A stretch of DNA of 64,000 nucleotides from the NCBI RefSeq assembly GCF_003123745.1, contig NZ_QETB01000001.1:1016389-1080388 (forward strand), written 5' to 3'. A model generated the notes under the pieces. That model did not search any database. It was not told the origin of the DNA and saw only the letters and a program-made list of their open reading frames with translations. This DNA is from Ancrocorticia populi (GTDB lineage Bacteria; Actinomycetota; Actinomycetes; Actinomycetales; Actinomycetaceae). Both the position numbers and the translations under genes were made by a program. Numbering within the stretch: position 1 is the first letter of the stretch; the number at the start of each line of letters is the position of its first letter. This document shows, piece by piece, positions 34,286 through 44,049 of the stretch.

Positions 34286-35755
34286 TCAGTAAACGAAGTT
34301 CGGTTGTGCTTCAGTTGTGGAATCGTATTCCACAACCTTGCTCTTGGTATTGATGCCTTCTAGCGCATAGCGCCGCAACAGGGCGATCCAGACCACGCCC
34401 AGTCCCGTGTAAAGCAGTGTGAACACGAGCATGGAGGTGAGAACCGAAGCTGCGCTCACCGAGCTGGAGACTCCAAAATCAGTCAGAAGGAAGACGTTGT
34501 TTTCACCTGGTACAACAACCCACGGTTGGCGTCCCATCTCCTGGAGAATCCAGCCGAAGGAAGAAGCGATGAACGGCATGGGGATCATCCACAGCCAGAA
34601 CTTACCCCAGCCCTCGGACCTGCTGATCTTATCCCCTCTAATGAGCCAGAACCCGAGCAGGGAAACTCCCAGCATGAGGAAGCCCAGCCCCATCATGATC
34701 CTGAACGAGTAGAAGGCCACTGTCAGGTTCGGGCGATAATCTTGATCTGGGCCGTAGACGTCCGCGTACTTTTCCTGAAGCTCTGCATTCACATCATCGA
34801 GACTCGGCAGGAATGATTCCTCACCGGCAAAGTGGTTGGTGGCCATGAAGGATTCGAGCCCGGGGATCGGAACGTCCAGCTGAAAGCCGTCCGTGTCCCT
34901 AGTATCCATGATCAGTGTGAGGTTGTGGGATTCGCCCGATTCCATAGTTCCCATCATCGCTGCAGCCTTAGCTGGCTGGATATCACCGATGTGCTGGCCC
35001 ATGAAGTGGCCCGAGCCGATCACGACGATAGAGGAGATAAGCATGGACGTCAGGCCGATCTTGGCGACAGGCTTCCAGTATCCACGTGCCTCTTTCTCAT
35101 CACCCGTGATCCGGATGGAGCGAGCCATCCACCAGATAGAGATAGCCGCAACAACGGTTCCGGCAACAAGGAATGCTGCGGACATCGTGTGGACAAACTG
35201 GAAGAGCGAAGTCTCATTAAAGAGCACCTTCAAGAATCCGCCCATTCCGTCCAGCTCTGCACGGCCGGTATCGGGGTTAACTGACGCACCCTTGGGATAC
35301 TGCATAAAGGCGTTTGCGGCAAGAATGAAGAACGCAGAAATAGCGGTGCCAGCAGCGAAGAGCCAGATGGTGAGGTTATGTACCTTCGGGGATAGCCGGC
35401 CCTTGCCAAATATCCACAGTCCCAAGAAGGTGGATTCGAGGAAGAACGCGAGGAGCGCTTCGAAGGCCAGCGGGGCACCAAAGATGTCACCCACGAATCG
35501 GGAGTATTCAGACCAGTTCATACCGAACTGGAACTCTTGGACGATGCCCGTAGCAACTCCGAGAGCGAAGTTGATGATGAGGATCTTGCCAAAGAAGTCA
35601 GTGACCCGCTGCCACTTTGGGTCACCAGTCTTACGAGTCTTCGTTTGCATGATGGCCACGAGGGTGGCGAGTCCGATTGTCAACGGGACCTGCAAGAAGT
35701 GGTAAACCGTTGTGATTCCGAACTGCCACCTGGCGAGGTCGAGGGCGTCTAACAC
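34286..35755 (-). CDS. cydA: Cytochrome bd oxidase subunit I
   Basis: A 489-residue membrane protein carrying hemes b558, b595 and d. GTG 35755, after AAAGGTG, gives LDALDLARWQFGITTVYHFLQ, which places the heme b595 ligand at His19 exactly as in E. coli and so supports this start over the longer frame. The second His sits in FVHTMSAAFL and the axial Met in GWILQEMGRQPWVV. The Q-loop is of the short type. This is the first gene of cydABDC. A DosR-like inverted repeat lies 29-48 nt upstream, suggesting induction at low oxygen. Confidence 0.95.
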   Translation of the reverse strand: MLDALDLARWQFGITTVYHFLQVPLTIGLATLVAIMQTKTRKTGDPKWQRVTDFFGKILIINFALGVATGIVQEFQFGMNWSEYSRFVGDIFGAPLAFEALLAFFLESTFLGLWIFGKGRLSPKVHNLTIWLFAAGTAISAFFILAANAFMQYPKGASVNPDTGRAELDGMGGFLKVLFNETSLFQFVHTMSAAFLVAGTVVAAISIWWMARSIRITGDEKEARGYWKPVAKIGLTSMLISSIVVIGSGHFMGQHIGDIQPAKAAAMMGTMESGESHNLTLIMDTRDTDGFQLDVPIPGLESFMATNHFAGEESFLPSLDDVNAELQEKYADVYGPDQDYRPNLTVAFYSFRIMMGLGFLMLGVSLLGFWLIRGDKISRSEGWGKFWLWMIPMPFIASSFGWILQEMGRQPWVVVPGENNVFLLTDFGVSSSVSAASVLTSMLVFTLLYTGLGVVWIALLRRYALEGINTKSKVVEYDSTTEAQPNFVY

Positions 35756-35783
35756 GTGAGCACCTTTCGGACGGCCGGTAAAG

Positions 35784-35803
35784 TTAGGGACTATTGTCCG
35801 CAT
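35784..35803 (-). promoter_or_regulatory. DosR/DevR-like box in the cydA promoter region
   Basis: TTAGGGACTATTGTCCGCAT matches 16 of 20 positions of the published mycobacterial DosR box (TTSGGGACTWWAGTCCCSAA), with the inverted core GGGAC-4-GTCC(G). It is 29 nt upstream of cydA. A weaker relative GGGACTTGTCTCG lies at 35854-35866. Binding by the regulator encoded at 27433 is inferred. The rest of the 458-nt cydA-rne gap holds no gene I can support. Confidence 0.6.
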
Positions 35804-36213
35804 TACTCTAACAGAATAACGTGGTGGCAAGCCGCTATTTCCTTCGGAAACTCGGGACTTGTCTCGCTGGATAACAATCCTAAACTTGGATCTTCCCAGC
35901 TACCATACCGAGAAGCTTGCTAGGTGGCTTCCCGGGCGTCTAGGACTCTGGCCCCAGATAATGTGACGAGCGAAACGGGCAACGAGGTGTTAGGCCATAT
36001 CGATGGCGGTGTGAGAGAATGGGGCCAGTGTCAGGCGTACCCGCATCGTCTGGCAACCCGACCGCTGGTCCTACTGAGCGCCGCATAAGCGTTGCTGCCG
36101 GTGGTGGATATCGGTTCGGGAGACAGAGCTTTCCGCGGTAGAACGCGATTATTGGCCCGTACAGGCCTCGTAGATGTGGGAACGGACCTGCGGGCAGGAA
36201 AGTGCGCGCACGT

Positions 36214-38994
36214 ATGGCTGACAAGGCCACGACGTCGGAACACCCAGAGGGTGCCGGCACAGGCAAAAAGAATAACCAGGCACAAGAGGCCATTGCTGAA
36301 TCACTCGCGGAGCTCAAGCGTGATGCTCCAGAGCGGACGGCAAGGCGCAAGACGGCGTCAAAGGCCTCAACCGATGACCTTTTCAAGGCGATCCCTTCTC
36401 GCGAGACGAGTGAAGACCAGCCCAAAACCCCCAAAGCTAAGGCCAAGACTTCCACAAAGAAGACCTCTAACGAGAAGGCTGACTCCGCCGATATCTTTAG
36501 CGGGAACGATACCCAGGCCGATGAGCGTCCATCGAAGAGTTCGGTGGCGCCGCCGATGACCGCATTGCTCTTCCAGGAGCCGGATGTGGCACGAGCGCAA
36601 ACTCGTCGTCGTTCTTCTTCTCAGGAATCAGAACCTAGCGAAGCCACCAATAAAAGTGAGGCGTCAACCGAGGACTCCAGGGAGGAGAACAAGGGGAAGC
36701 GCCGCGGCTCACGCGGCCGGAAGAAGTCCCAGCCCGAGCCTGACAACGCCGCCGAACACGCTGAGGACGCTACCACTGCCAAAGAGCAAAACGAGAAGCC
36801 TGCCGAGCAGAGCAAGGAACAAAAGGGTAAGGCACCTCAGGACAAAGACCAGGGTAATAAGGACAAGGACGCGGATCAGAACGTCACCACGAGGCGCCGG
36901 CGCCGGCGGCGCTCATCCGAACCTACGGATGAAGTCGCGGCGCCCAAGGGTTCAACACGGCTAGAGGCCAAGCGTCAGCGCCGGAAGGAAGGCCGCGAGG
37001 CCGGACGTCGCCGCCATACGATTACCGAGTCTGAGTACTTGGCACGCCGTGAATCCGTCAAGCGCGACATGGTGGTGCGTGAGCAGGACGGCCTCAACCA
37101 GATTGCCGTTCTTGAGGATGACGTGCTGGTGGAGCATTACGTAGCCCGCCACACCCAAGTTTCCATGGTGGGAAACGTTTATCTGGGCCGGGTACAGAAC
37201 GTGCTGCCTTCGATGGAGGCAGCTTTCGTTGACATCGGCAAGGGCCGCAACGCCGTGCTCTACGCCGGTGAGGTTAACTGGGAAGCCGCCGGGATGGAGG
37301 GCAAGCCTCGCAAGATCGAGCAGGCGCTGAAGTCCGGCGACACCGTTCTTGTGCAGGTCACCAAGGATCCGATCGGCCACAAGGGCGCTCGCCTGACCGC
37401 GCAGATCACCTTGGCTGGCCGCCACCTCGTGCTGGTGCCCTCGGGCGCCATGACCGGTATTTCCCGCAAGCTTCCCGAGAAGGAGAGGCAGCGGCTGAAG
37501 AAGCTTCTCAAGCAGATCGTTCCTTCCGAACACGGAGTGATTGTTCGTACCGCCGCAGAAGGCGCCACGGAAGAGCAACTGCGTTCCGATGTGGAGCGGC
37601 TCACGGAAACGTGGGCGGACATCCAGAATAAGTCCAAGGCATACAAGTCCGCGCCCACCCTCCTCAAGGGAGAACCTGAGCTTGCAGTCCGCGTTGTACG
37701 TGACATCTTTAATGAGGACTTCTCCTCCTTGAAGATTCAGGGTGACGGCGCGTGGAAGACTCTCTCCGAGTACGTAGGTAAGCTTTCGCCCGAGCTTTCG
37801 GAGCGCTTGGAGCACTGGACGTCCTCGGAAGATATCTTCGCCGCGAACCGGGTGGACGAACAGCTTGCCAAGGCGTTTGACCGCAAAGTGTGGCTACCCT
37901 CTGGTGGCACGCTGATCGTTGACCGTACCGAGGCTATGACCGTCATTGATGTCAACACCGGTAAGTTCACCGGGGCAGGCGGGACGCTCGAAGAGACGGT
38001 CACCAAAAATAACCTTGAGGCCGCCGAGGAAATCGTCCGCCAGCTTCGCCTGCGGGATATCGGTGGAATCATCGTTGTGGACTTCATCGATATGGTGCTC
38101 GAGGCCAACCGCGAGTTGGTGCTCCGGCGGCTCATCGAGTGCCTAGGCAGGGACCGGACACGCCATCAGGTGGCTGAAGTGACCTCGCTCGGGCTGATCC
38201 AGATGACGCGTAAGCGCGTGGGACAGGGCCTTGTCGAGGCGTTCTCCACCACGTGCGAGGCGTGCGACGGCGCCGGGTACATCACTCACTCCCATCCTGT
38301 TGAACGGACGGACGGCCCTGATACAGGCGTGCGGCGCGGTAAGAAGCAGCAGCAGGCTCCTGCTCAAGATCACTCCGGGAACGATCCCAAGCGTGATGGC
38401 GTGAAGAACGCTCTCAACTCCATCGCCGCGGCCGGCACGAAGGGGCACGAGGATCAGTCCGATGAGGCTGGGAGCGCTGGCGGTGCCGGGACCGGGGCCG
38501 CTGGTGAGTCCCGCGATTCGGGCGATCATGGTCAGGAATCCGGCGGGTCCAAAAAGTCTAAGAAGGCGAAGAAGGGTAAGAGCTCCAGCGGCGATTCCGG
38601 CAAGGATTCCGGCAAGAAGTCTGGCCGATCTGGCGGCAGCAAGAAGTCTGGGCAAAGCGCGAAGTCTGGCCAAAGCGCGAAGTCCGGTAAGGACTCCGCT
38701 TCGACTGCGCAGAAGAGCGAGACTCCCTCCGAGACGAAGAACGAGGCTCCCTCCCAGAGCGTCGTGAAGAAATCGGCTGCTGCGTTGGAAAAGCCGATTG
38801 AGCGGCCGGCTGCGTTGCAGCGGGCAGCAAACGCACCCGTGGGTAAGGTAGGGGCGCCAAGTACGCCCGGAGCCGAGCCAGCCGACAAGGCGAAGGAGAC
38901 GAAGCCTCGTAAGGTTCGGCGCGTGTCCTCTTCGGGAACAATTACGCCAGGGGCAGGTACCTCAGGCGCGATCATGAGCTTCCCCGCGAAGTGA
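36214..38994 (+). CDS. rne: Ribonuclease E/G
   Basis: A 926-residue endoribonuclease for rRNA and tRNA maturation and mRNA decay. A disordered, Lys/Ser/Glu-rich N-terminal third (to about residue 260, including the Arg run RRRRRRR) precedes the S1-like segment VGNVYLGRVQNVLPSMEAAFVDIG and the catalytic core. Metal ligands are D579 (VIDVNTGKFTG) and D623 (VVDFIDM). The zinc-link CEAC (C681, C684) is present. The tail from about 710 is again disordered, with SGKDSGKKSG-type repeats and basic clusters that may bind RNA or partners. ATG 36214 is preferred to the in-frame GTG 36202, which abuts AGGAAAG. The leader upstream is long. Confidence 0.93.
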   Translation: MADKATTSEHPEGAGTGKKNNQAQEAIAESLAELKRDAPERTARRKTASKASTDDLFKAIPSRETSEDQPKTPKAKAKTSTKKTSNEKADSADIFSGNDTQADERPSKSSVAPPMTALLFQEPDVARAQTRRRSSSQESEPSEATNKSEASTEDSREENKGKRRGSRGRKKSQPEPDNAAEHAEDATTAKEQNEKPAEQSKEQKGKAPQDKDQGNKDKDADQNVTTRRRRRRRSSEPTDEVAAPKGSTRLEAKRQRRKEGREAGRRRHTITESEYLARRESVKRDMVVREQDGLNQIAVLEDDVLVEHYVARHTQVSMVGNVYLGRVQNVLPSMEAAFVDIGKGRNAVLYAGEVNWEAAGMEGKPRKIEQALKSGDTVLVQVTKDPIGHKGARLTAQITLAGRHLVLVPSGAMTGISRKLPEKERQRLKKLLKQIVPSEHGVIVRTAAEGATEEQLRSDVERLTETWADIQNKSKAYKSAPTLLKGEPELAVRVVRDIFNEDFSSLKIQGDGAWKTLSEYVGKLSPELSERLEHWTSSEDIFAANRVDEQLAKAFDRKVWLPSGGTLIVDRTEAMTVIDVNTGKFTGAGGTLEETVTKNNLEAAEEIVRQLRLRDIGGIIVVDFIDMVLEANRELVLRRLIECLGRDRTRHQVAEVTSLGLIQMTRKRVGQGLVEAFSTTCEACDGAGYITHSHPVERTDGPDTGVRRGKKQQQAPAQDHSGNDPKRDGVKNALNSIAAAGTKGHEDQSDEAGSAGGAGTGAAGESRDSGDHGQESGGSKKSKKAKKGKSSSGDSGKDSGKKSGRSGGSKKSGQSAKSGQSAKSGKDSASTAQKSETPSETKNEAPSQSVVKKSAAALEKPIERPAALQRAANAPVGKVGAPSTPGAEPADKAKETKPRKVRRVSSSGTITPGAGTSGAIMSFPAK

Positions 38995-39052
38995 CGCGAT
39001 TGGCGCGTGGTGTATCCCATAGCCGAAACCTCCCGCTAGGGGGCGTTCGGAC

Positions 39053-39082
39053 TTGATTGGATTGCTTCAAAGTGAGTAACCT
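39053..39082 (+). promoter_or_regulatory. Candidate promoter for rplU-rpmA
   Basis: TTGATT (39053-39058), 18-nt spacer, TAACCT (39077-39082), about 76 nt before rplU. It is the best sigma70-like pair in the 163-nt rne-rplU gap. Confidence 0.4.
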
Positions 39083-39157
39083 TGAGAGTCGGCGCGTGAA
39101 ACCGCGCCCATTAGTCAGTAATGCTCCGCATCAGCGAGAGCAGCCGGATCAACAGAG

Positions 39158-39475
39158 ATGAGCAAGAACGTGGTTTACGCGATCGTCAAGGCCGGCGGCC
39201 GTCAGGAGAAGGTGTCCGTTGGGTCCGTCGTCGTAGTGGACAAGATGGATGGACAGGCAGGCGACACCGTCGAGCTCGAACCCATCATGCTCGTTGACGG
39301 TGACAAGGTCACCACGGCTGCCGATGGCATTTCAGCAAAGGTAACGGCCGAAGTTGTGCGGGACGATAAGGGTCCGAAGATCAACATCGTCAAGTACAAG
39401 AACAAGACGGGTTACCGCAAGCGCATGGGTCATCGCGCCAAGTTGACCCGCCTGAAGGTCACCGGCATTCAGTGA
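39158..39475 (+). CDS. rplU: 50S ribosomal protein L21
   Basis: A 105-residue protein with the L21 hallmark [18 protein letters not shown] at the N-terminus and the [24 protein letters not shown] end. It binds 23S rRNA in the large subunit. ATG 39158 adds MSKN to the usual N-terminus; GTG 39170 would give it exactly, and neither has a strong ribosome-binding site. rpmA follows after 43 nt as usual. Confidence 0.96.
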   Translation: MSKNVVYAIVKAGGRQEKVSVGSVVVVDKMDGQAGDTVELEPIMLVDGDKVTTAADGISAKVTAEVVRDDKGPKINIVKYKNKTGYRKRMGHRAKLTRLKVTGIQ

Positions 39476-39518
39476 GTATTCACTCCGTCAACGCATTACT
39501 AGAGAGCAGGTTCTAGAG

Positions 39519-39776
39519 ATGGCACATAAGAAGGGCGCCAGCTCCTCGCGCAACGGGCGCGATTCTAACGCGCAACGCCTCGGCGTTAAGCGCTTCGGCG
39601 GCGAGACCGTCAAGGCTGGGGAGATCATTGTCCGCCAGCGTGGCACGCACTTCCACCCGGGCAACAACGTTGGCCGCGGCAAGGATGACACTCTGTTTGC
39701 ACTGGCCGCTGGCAATGTCCAGTTCGGCAAGCGCAAGGATCGCAAGGTCATCGATATCGTAGCTGCACAGGCTTAA
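39519..39776 (+). CDS. rpmA: 50S ribosomal protein L27
   Basis: An 85-residue protein whose N-terminus [27 protein letters not shown] reaches into the peptidyl-transferase centre. No Firmicutes-type cleavable N-terminal extension is present. It forms the conserved rplU-rpmA-obg series and is followed by a strong terminator, so obg is probably transcribed separately. Confidence 0.97.
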   Translation: MAHKKGASSSRNGRDSNAQRLGVKRFGGETVKAGEIIVRQRGTHFHPGNNVGRGKDDTLFALAAGNVQFGKRKDRKVIDIVAAQA

Positions 39777-39794
39777 GTACAGGTCTGATTCGTT

Positions 39795-39829
39795 AGAGGG
39801 TGGAAGGCGTTTTGCCTTCCGCCCTCTTT
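39795..39829 (+). terminator. Rho-independent terminator after rpmA
   Basis: GAGGGTGGAAGGC / GCCTTCCGCCCTC (39796-39808 and 39814-39826), 13 bp with one G-U pair, loop GTTTT, then TTTC. Immediately downstream are CGTCGTCGTCG and the 31-bp repeat array. Confidence 0.92.
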
Positions 39830-39943
39830 CGTCGTCGTCGGTAACTAACACCGGGTTTGCGTCAAGTCTCTGGAAGCTAAACCGGGTTTGCGTCAAGTCT
39901 CGCGTTTCTGGGGCGGGATTGCGTCAAATCTCGGGGACGCGGG
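39830..39943 (-). repeat. Array of three 31-bp units carrying the TTGACGC motif
   Basis: After CGTCGTCGTCG (39830-39840), three units start at 39851, 39882 and 39913, exactly 31 bp apart. Units 1 and 2 share the identical 20-mer CCGGGTTTGCGTCAAGTCTC; unit 3 has GCGGGATTGCGTCAAATCTC. The last 11 bases of each unit differ. AACGACGACGG follows shortly after the array. The remainder of the 288-nt rpmA-obg gap holds no gene. Short conserved blocks at a near-integral number of helical turns suggest a protein-binding array; function is unknown. Confidence 0.85.
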
Positions 39944-40064
39944 GTGCCCCTTTTAATAACGACGACGGACCTATGAGCCGCGTCCTACACGGACAGCTCG
40001 TTCTCCCGTAGGCTGGCAAGCCACCGGGACTTCCAACTCACATCATCTAAAGAGCAGAGGAAAC

Positions 40065-41594
40065 ATGGCCACCTTCGTGGATCGAGTGACTATATACGCC
40101 CAAGCCGGAAATGGCGGCAATGGGTGCGCCTCAGTCAAGCGTGAGAAGTTCAAGCCGCTCGGCGGTCCGGATGGCGCAAACGGCGGGCATGGCGGAAACG
40201 TTGTGGCCGAAGTTGATCCGCAGGAAACGACGCTGCTCGCCTTTCACCATGCTCCCCACCAGAAAGCCGAATCGGGAACTCAGGGCGCTGGTGATATGCG
40301 GGCTGGGCGTAACGGTGCGGATCTCGTATTGAAGGTGCCCTCGGGAACTGTGATTCGGGCGGCCGGAGGTGACGTGCTCGCAGACTTGGTTGGTCCGGGG
40401 GAGCAATACGTGATTGCTCGCGGCGGGGCAGGCGGCCTAGGAAACGCGGCTCTTGCATCGCCAAAGCGTAAGGCGCCTGGCTTTGCTCTACTTGGCGACG
40501 AAGGCGAGGAAGCAGAGGTTGTCCTTGAGCTGAAGTCGGTTGCCGACGTTGCTCTGGTGGGTTTCCCGAGCTCTGGCAAGTCCTCGATCATCGCGGCAAT
40601 GTCTGCTGCGCGCCCCAAGATCGCCGATTACCCCTTCACCACGTTGATTCCTAATCTCGGAGTGGTTCAGGCCGGCGATGAACGTTACACGATCGCCGAC
40701 GTTCCGGGCCTCATCCCCGGTGCCTCGGAAGGAAAGGGCCTCGGGCTAGAATTCCTCCGCCATATCGAACGATGCTCGATCATTGTTCATGTGGTTGATT
40801 GCGCGACTCTTGAACCCGGCCGCGACCCCCTTACTGACCTTGACATGATCGAACGCGAGCTTGCGGCCTACGCCGAGGAGCTTCCTGCCGTCGAAGGCCG
40901 AACGCCTCTCATGGAGCGCCAGCGTTTCGTGCTGCTCAACAAGATTGATGTGCCAGAAGCCCGCGAGCTCGCTGAATTCGTCCGTGAGGATCTCGAGTCG
41001 CGTGGCCTGCCGGTGTTTGAGATTTCCGCCGCCTCCCACGAGGGCCTGCGGACGCTCTCTTTCGCCCTCGCGCAGGCGGTCAAGGAGTCCCGCGCCGCCC
41101 AGCCCGAGGTTGAGGAAAGCCCTCGTGTTGTCCTGCGCCCCCGCGGTGGCAAGAGTGCAAGTGCAGACGCCTTCACTGTTACCAAGCGCTCCAAGGGAGG
41201 AGAAGACTTCTTCCTTGTGCGCGGGCCTAAACCCGAGCGATGGGTGCGCCAGACGGACTTCGATAACGATGAGGCCGTCGGCTTCCTTGCGGATAAGCTC
41301 TACAACATTGGCATTGAGAAAGAGCTGATGCGCAGCGGCGCACGCGCTGGAGACATGGTGGTTATCGGATCCGAAGAAGACGGGTTCATCTTCGATTGGG
41401 AGCCGACCATGCAAACGGGCGCCGAACTGCTGGGCCCGCGCGGGACGGACCTGCGTTTCGAGGAGCCCACTCGCGCTTCCCGCAAGGAGCGCAAGGAAGC
41501 GTACTTGGACCGCATGGATGCCAAGACGGAAGCCCGCGACGAACTTTGGCAGGAACGCGAAGCTGGACACTGGACCGATCCTTCTGACATTTGA
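40065..41594 (+). CDS. obg: Obg-family GTPase ObgE/CgtA
   Basis: A 509-residue GTPase involved in 50S assembly and stress response. It has the glycine-rich Obg fold (1-158, [11 protein letters not shown] and [13 protein letters not shown]), a G domain (about 160-340) with P-loop GFPSSGKSS and [16 protein letters not shown], and a C-terminal OCT domain (about 365-445, [19 protein letters not shown]), present in Gram-positive Obg. A further basic/acidic tail of about 50 residues follows. ATG 40065 is preceded by AGAGGAAAC. proB is 15 nt downstream. Confidence 0.96.
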   Translation: MATFVDRVTIYAQAGNGGNGCASVKREKFKPLGGPDGANGGHGGNVVAEVDPQETTLLAFHHAPHQKAESGTQGAGDMRAGRNGADLVLKVPSGTVIRAAGGDVLADLVGPGEQYVIARGGAGGLGNAALASPKRKAPGFALLGDEGEEAEVVLELKSVADVALVGFPSSGKSSIIAAMSAARPKIADYPFTTLIPNLGVVQAGDERYTIADVPGLIPGASEGKGLGLEFLRHIERCSIIVHVVDCATLEPGRDPLTDLDMIERELAAYAEELPAVEGRTPLMERQRFVLLNKIDVPEARELAEFVREDLESRGLPVFEISAASHEGLRTLSFALAQAVKESRAAQPEVEESPRVVLRPRGGKSASADAFTVTKRSKGGEDFFLVRGPKPERWVRQTDFDNDEAVGFLADKLYNIGIEKELMRSGARAGDMVVIGSEEDGFIFDWEPTMQTGAELLGPRGTDLRFEEPTRASRKERKEAYLDRMDAKTEARDELWQEREAGHWTDPSDI

Positions 41595-41609
41595 TGGCAA
41601 GATAGCGGT

Positions 41610-42731
41610 GTGAACAAGGTGCTTAATCGTCTCGAGATTGGTCAAGCCACGCGCATTGTGGTCAAGGTAGGCTCTTCATCTCTTACTCGACCAGATGGCA
41701 ACCTAGATTTCGAGCAGCTTGCACACATCACGAAGGTGCTGACCTCAGCCCACCAAAACGGCCAGCAAGTAGTTCTGGTTTCCTCAGGCTCTACGGCCGC
41801 CGGCATCGGTCCGCTTGGGCTGTCCGGTAAGCCGCGAGAGATGCACCTGCATCAAGCGGCGGCCATGGTTGGCCAATCGCGCCTTTTGGCGGCGTGGGAG
41901 GCGGAGTTTGCCAAGGCGAACATCACGATTGGCCAGGTGCTCTTCACTGCGGAAGACGTGGTGAACCGCCGCCACTACGCCAACGCGCAGAGTGCGCTCT
42001 CCACGCTGCTTTCCCTAGGCGTGATCCCGATCGTGAATGAGAACGATGCGGTGGTTACCGATGAGCTCCGCTTTGGAGATAACGATCGCCTAGCAGCACT
42101 CACTTCTCACCTTGTGGCGAGCGAAGTCTTGATCCTACTGACCGATGTGGACGGCCTGTACACGATGCCTCCCAAATTCGAGGGCGCCCGTTTGATCGAG
42201 GAGGTCAGGTCTATGGCAGACCTCGATTCCCTCGAAATTACGAGCCGTGGCTCAACGGTGGGTACCGGCGGTATGCGCACGAAGGTGGCTGCGGCGGACT
42301 TGGCGTGCTCGGGCGGGATTGCCGTTCTTATCACCTCTCCGGAGAACCTTGGGCGTGCGCTTACTGGGGAGCCGGTTGGCACGTGGTTCCACCCCACGGG
42401 TAAACGCACCTCCGCCCGTAAGCTCTGGTTGGAGCATGCCGCTCAGGTCAAGGGAACGATCATTGTTGATGATGGTGCTGCCTCCGCACTGCGCCGCCGT
42501 GGTACTTCGTTGCTGCCAGTGGGCGTGTTCGCAGTTGCCGGTAAGTTCTCCTCGGGCGATCTTGTGGAGATTCGGCAGATGGATGGGAGCACTATCGGGC
42601 GAGGCGTTTGTGGATTCTCCTCGGAAGAACTCACGCACATCGCGGGGGACAAGGACTTCGCCCATGGCCTGCGCCCCGTGGTGCACGTCAATGATTTCGT
42701 CCGCGCACGTCAGGGACACGTGGTTCACTGA
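41610..42731 (+). CDS. proB: Glutamate 5-kinase
   Basis: A 373-residue enzyme of the amino-acid-kinase family with a C-terminal PUA domain (about 280-370). It phosphorylates glutamate in the first step of proline synthesis. Conserved blocks are RIVVKVGSSSLT, LVSSGSTAAG, VNENDAV, and the STVGTGGMRTKVAAA segment. It starts at GTG 41610. proA, the next enzyme, is 1.9 kb away, separated by a luciferase-like gene and trxA, so the pathway genes are split here. Confidence 0.95.
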   Translation: MNKVLNRLEIGQATRIVVKVGSSSLTRPDGNLDFEQLAHITKVLTSAHQNGQQVVLVSSGSTAAGIGPLGLSGKPREMHLHQAAAMVGQSRLLAAWEAEFAKANITIGQVLFTAEDVVNRRHYANAQSALSTLLSLGVIPIVNENDAVVTDELRFGDNDRLAALTSHLVASEVLILLTDVDGLYTMPPKFEGARLIEEVRSMADLDSLEITSRGSTVGTGGMRTKVAAADLACSGGIAVLITSPENLGRALTGEPVGTWFHPTGKRTSARKLWLEHAAQVKGTIIVDDGAASALRRRGTSLLPVGVFAVAGKFSSGDLVEIRQMDGSTIGRGVCGFSSEELTHIAGDKDFAHGLRPVVHVNDFVRARQGHVVH

Positions 42732-43134
42732 TGGCCTGACGGCCACGTTCGGGACTGCTTCACGGGCCACCCAAGACAGGACCCACGTCCCGCAGTTGAG
42801 GCGGAGATTACACTCCCAAAGTGACATCGTCCACTCTATGGAGGGCTCGTCTTGCTATTCGGACGCAGGACTGTTTAATCTGTAGGCGTATCAGAGATAC
42901 GGTCCGCCACGAGCGGATGGCCATGCCGGAAGGGATGAGTAGCGATGTTAGTGCAAACGATTCACACCCCGAATGTCGCGCTTCTTTCGTTTTCCTTCCA
43001 TAACGCGTGCCGTCAACGTCGAATGTGCAGTTAAATCATGCATCGGCCTTGCAGCCACTCTTTCCTCCAAGCACTCGATGCTTCAAGCAATGCTTCCAGC
43101 GATACTCATCGACATTGTGAACGGATGAACGACC
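42732..43134 (+). other. Intergenic region proB-43135 with one candidate promoter
   Basis: No supported gene. A good sigma70-like pair is TTGCTA (42852-42857), 16-nt spacer, TTTAAT (42874-42879), about 255 nt before the luciferase-like gene, giving a long leader. A weak inverted pair AGGAC-4-GTCCC at 42778-42791 resembles a DosR half-site pair but has a GC-rich centre. A 22-codon frame around 42937-43002 is unlikely to be real. Confidence 0.4.
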
Positions 43135-44031
43135 ATGACAGTCCAACTACCCACCAATGAAACCTATTCGACCGAACGGGCAACCGACGCCGTTATCGGC
43201 GTGGATCTGACGCTCCTCGGAGCTGTGTGTAGCGAGGCGTTTACCTCCCTCGGTATTGATTTGCCAGTTGAGCGCGCCAGCCTTCCCAAGCTTGCCTCGT
43301 GCATTGGCGCAGCCTGCACAGGTGGCCTTGACTTCGTGTCTCTTTCCAAGGATTTTCAGGCGCGCTCGGATCGAACAACGTGCATGGACGCGGTACGAAC
43401 CGTTTCACGAATTATGGATGTTGGCGCGGTAGGTTTCTCGGCTGAGATCCCGCCCGAGGCCGAGCATGTGGACGAGGCCGTGAGTCTGCTTGCCGAGCAA
43501 AAAGATGGCTGGGGATGTGTTGAGATCGATATCGCATCTAGTTCTGACCTTGAACAGATCGCCAAGTATGCCAAGAGTGCCCATGACGCCGGTGTTCAGG
43601 TGACGGCCCGCGTGGCCTGTGATCTCCTGTCCGAGCTGGATATTGATCTGCTCGCGAGCTGGGCGGATATGGTCCGCCTGCTCACCGATGATCCTCACGA
43701 GGCTCGCGGCGCACGGTTCGCGCTGCGTTCGGCGGCGCACCAGCAGGGACGCGAGCTCAGGGTTCTGGTGGAAGTTGGGATTGTTATCTCGGGTAATCAG
43801 CAGGCTGCGAACGAGCGCGCCATCCTCATCGAGGCGATGAACGGGTCTCCAGCATTTGCCGGCAAGGCTAGTGTGGTGGGTACCGTCTACGATGTTGCCG
43901 ATCTGGTTGAGTCTTGGATCGGCCTCGGCGCCGCTGATGGCGTGGTATTCCTCCCCGCCTCTGTGCCAACAGACCTCGCCTCCGTTATCCGTGGAGTACT
44001 GCCGCTATTGCGAGCTCGCTCCGAGGCGTAG
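43135..44031 (+). CDS. Luciferase-like (LLM) flavin-dependent protein, shortened
   Basis: A 298-residue protein. The best clue is the C-terminal segment VVGTVYDVADLVESWIGLGAADGVVFLPASVPTDLASVIRG, read here in parts. It matches the end of bacterial luciferase-like monooxygenases of the NtaA/SnaA group (substrate-binding GT..x.VA..., DGF.L.P.). The N-terminal part fits a TIM barrel with LTLLGAVCSEAF and VGAVGFSAEIPP. It is about 100 residues shorter than typical members, so flavin use should not be assumed. It is alone between proB and the convergent trxA and ends at a strong terminator. Confidence 0.6.
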   Translation: MTVQLPTNETYSTERATDAVIGVDLTLLGAVCSEAFTSLGIDLPVERASLPKLASCIGAACTGGLDFVSLSKDFQARSDRTTCMDAVRTVSRIMDVGAVGFSAEIPPEAEHVDEAVSLLAEQKDGWGCVEIDIASSSDLEQIAKYAKSAHDAGVQVTARVACDLLSELDIDLLASWADMVRLLTDDPHEARGARFALRSAAHQQGRELRVLVEVGIVISGNQQAANERAILIEAMNGSPAFAGKASVVGTVYDVADLVESWIGLGAADGVVFLPASVPTDLASVIRGVLPLLRARSEA

Positions 44032-44049
44032 TTTTTACCGACGACGAAG

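Noticed and set aside
36028..36138. 36-codon frame in the rne leader
   Set aside because: No clear ribosome-binding site or conserved feature; could be a leader peptide but support is too thin.
39851..39943. CRISPR array
   Set aside because: Only three 20-nt repeats with 11-nt spacers, no cas genes nearby, and single copies of the same motif occur elsewhere between genes.
40746..41645. Minus-strand open frame of 299 codons over obg
   Set aside because: Antisense shadow; obg is unambiguous from its G-domain motifs.
42778..42791. Second DosR-like box AGGAC-4-GTCCC after proB
   Set aside because: Half-sites match but the centre is GC-rich and the position is far from any start codon.
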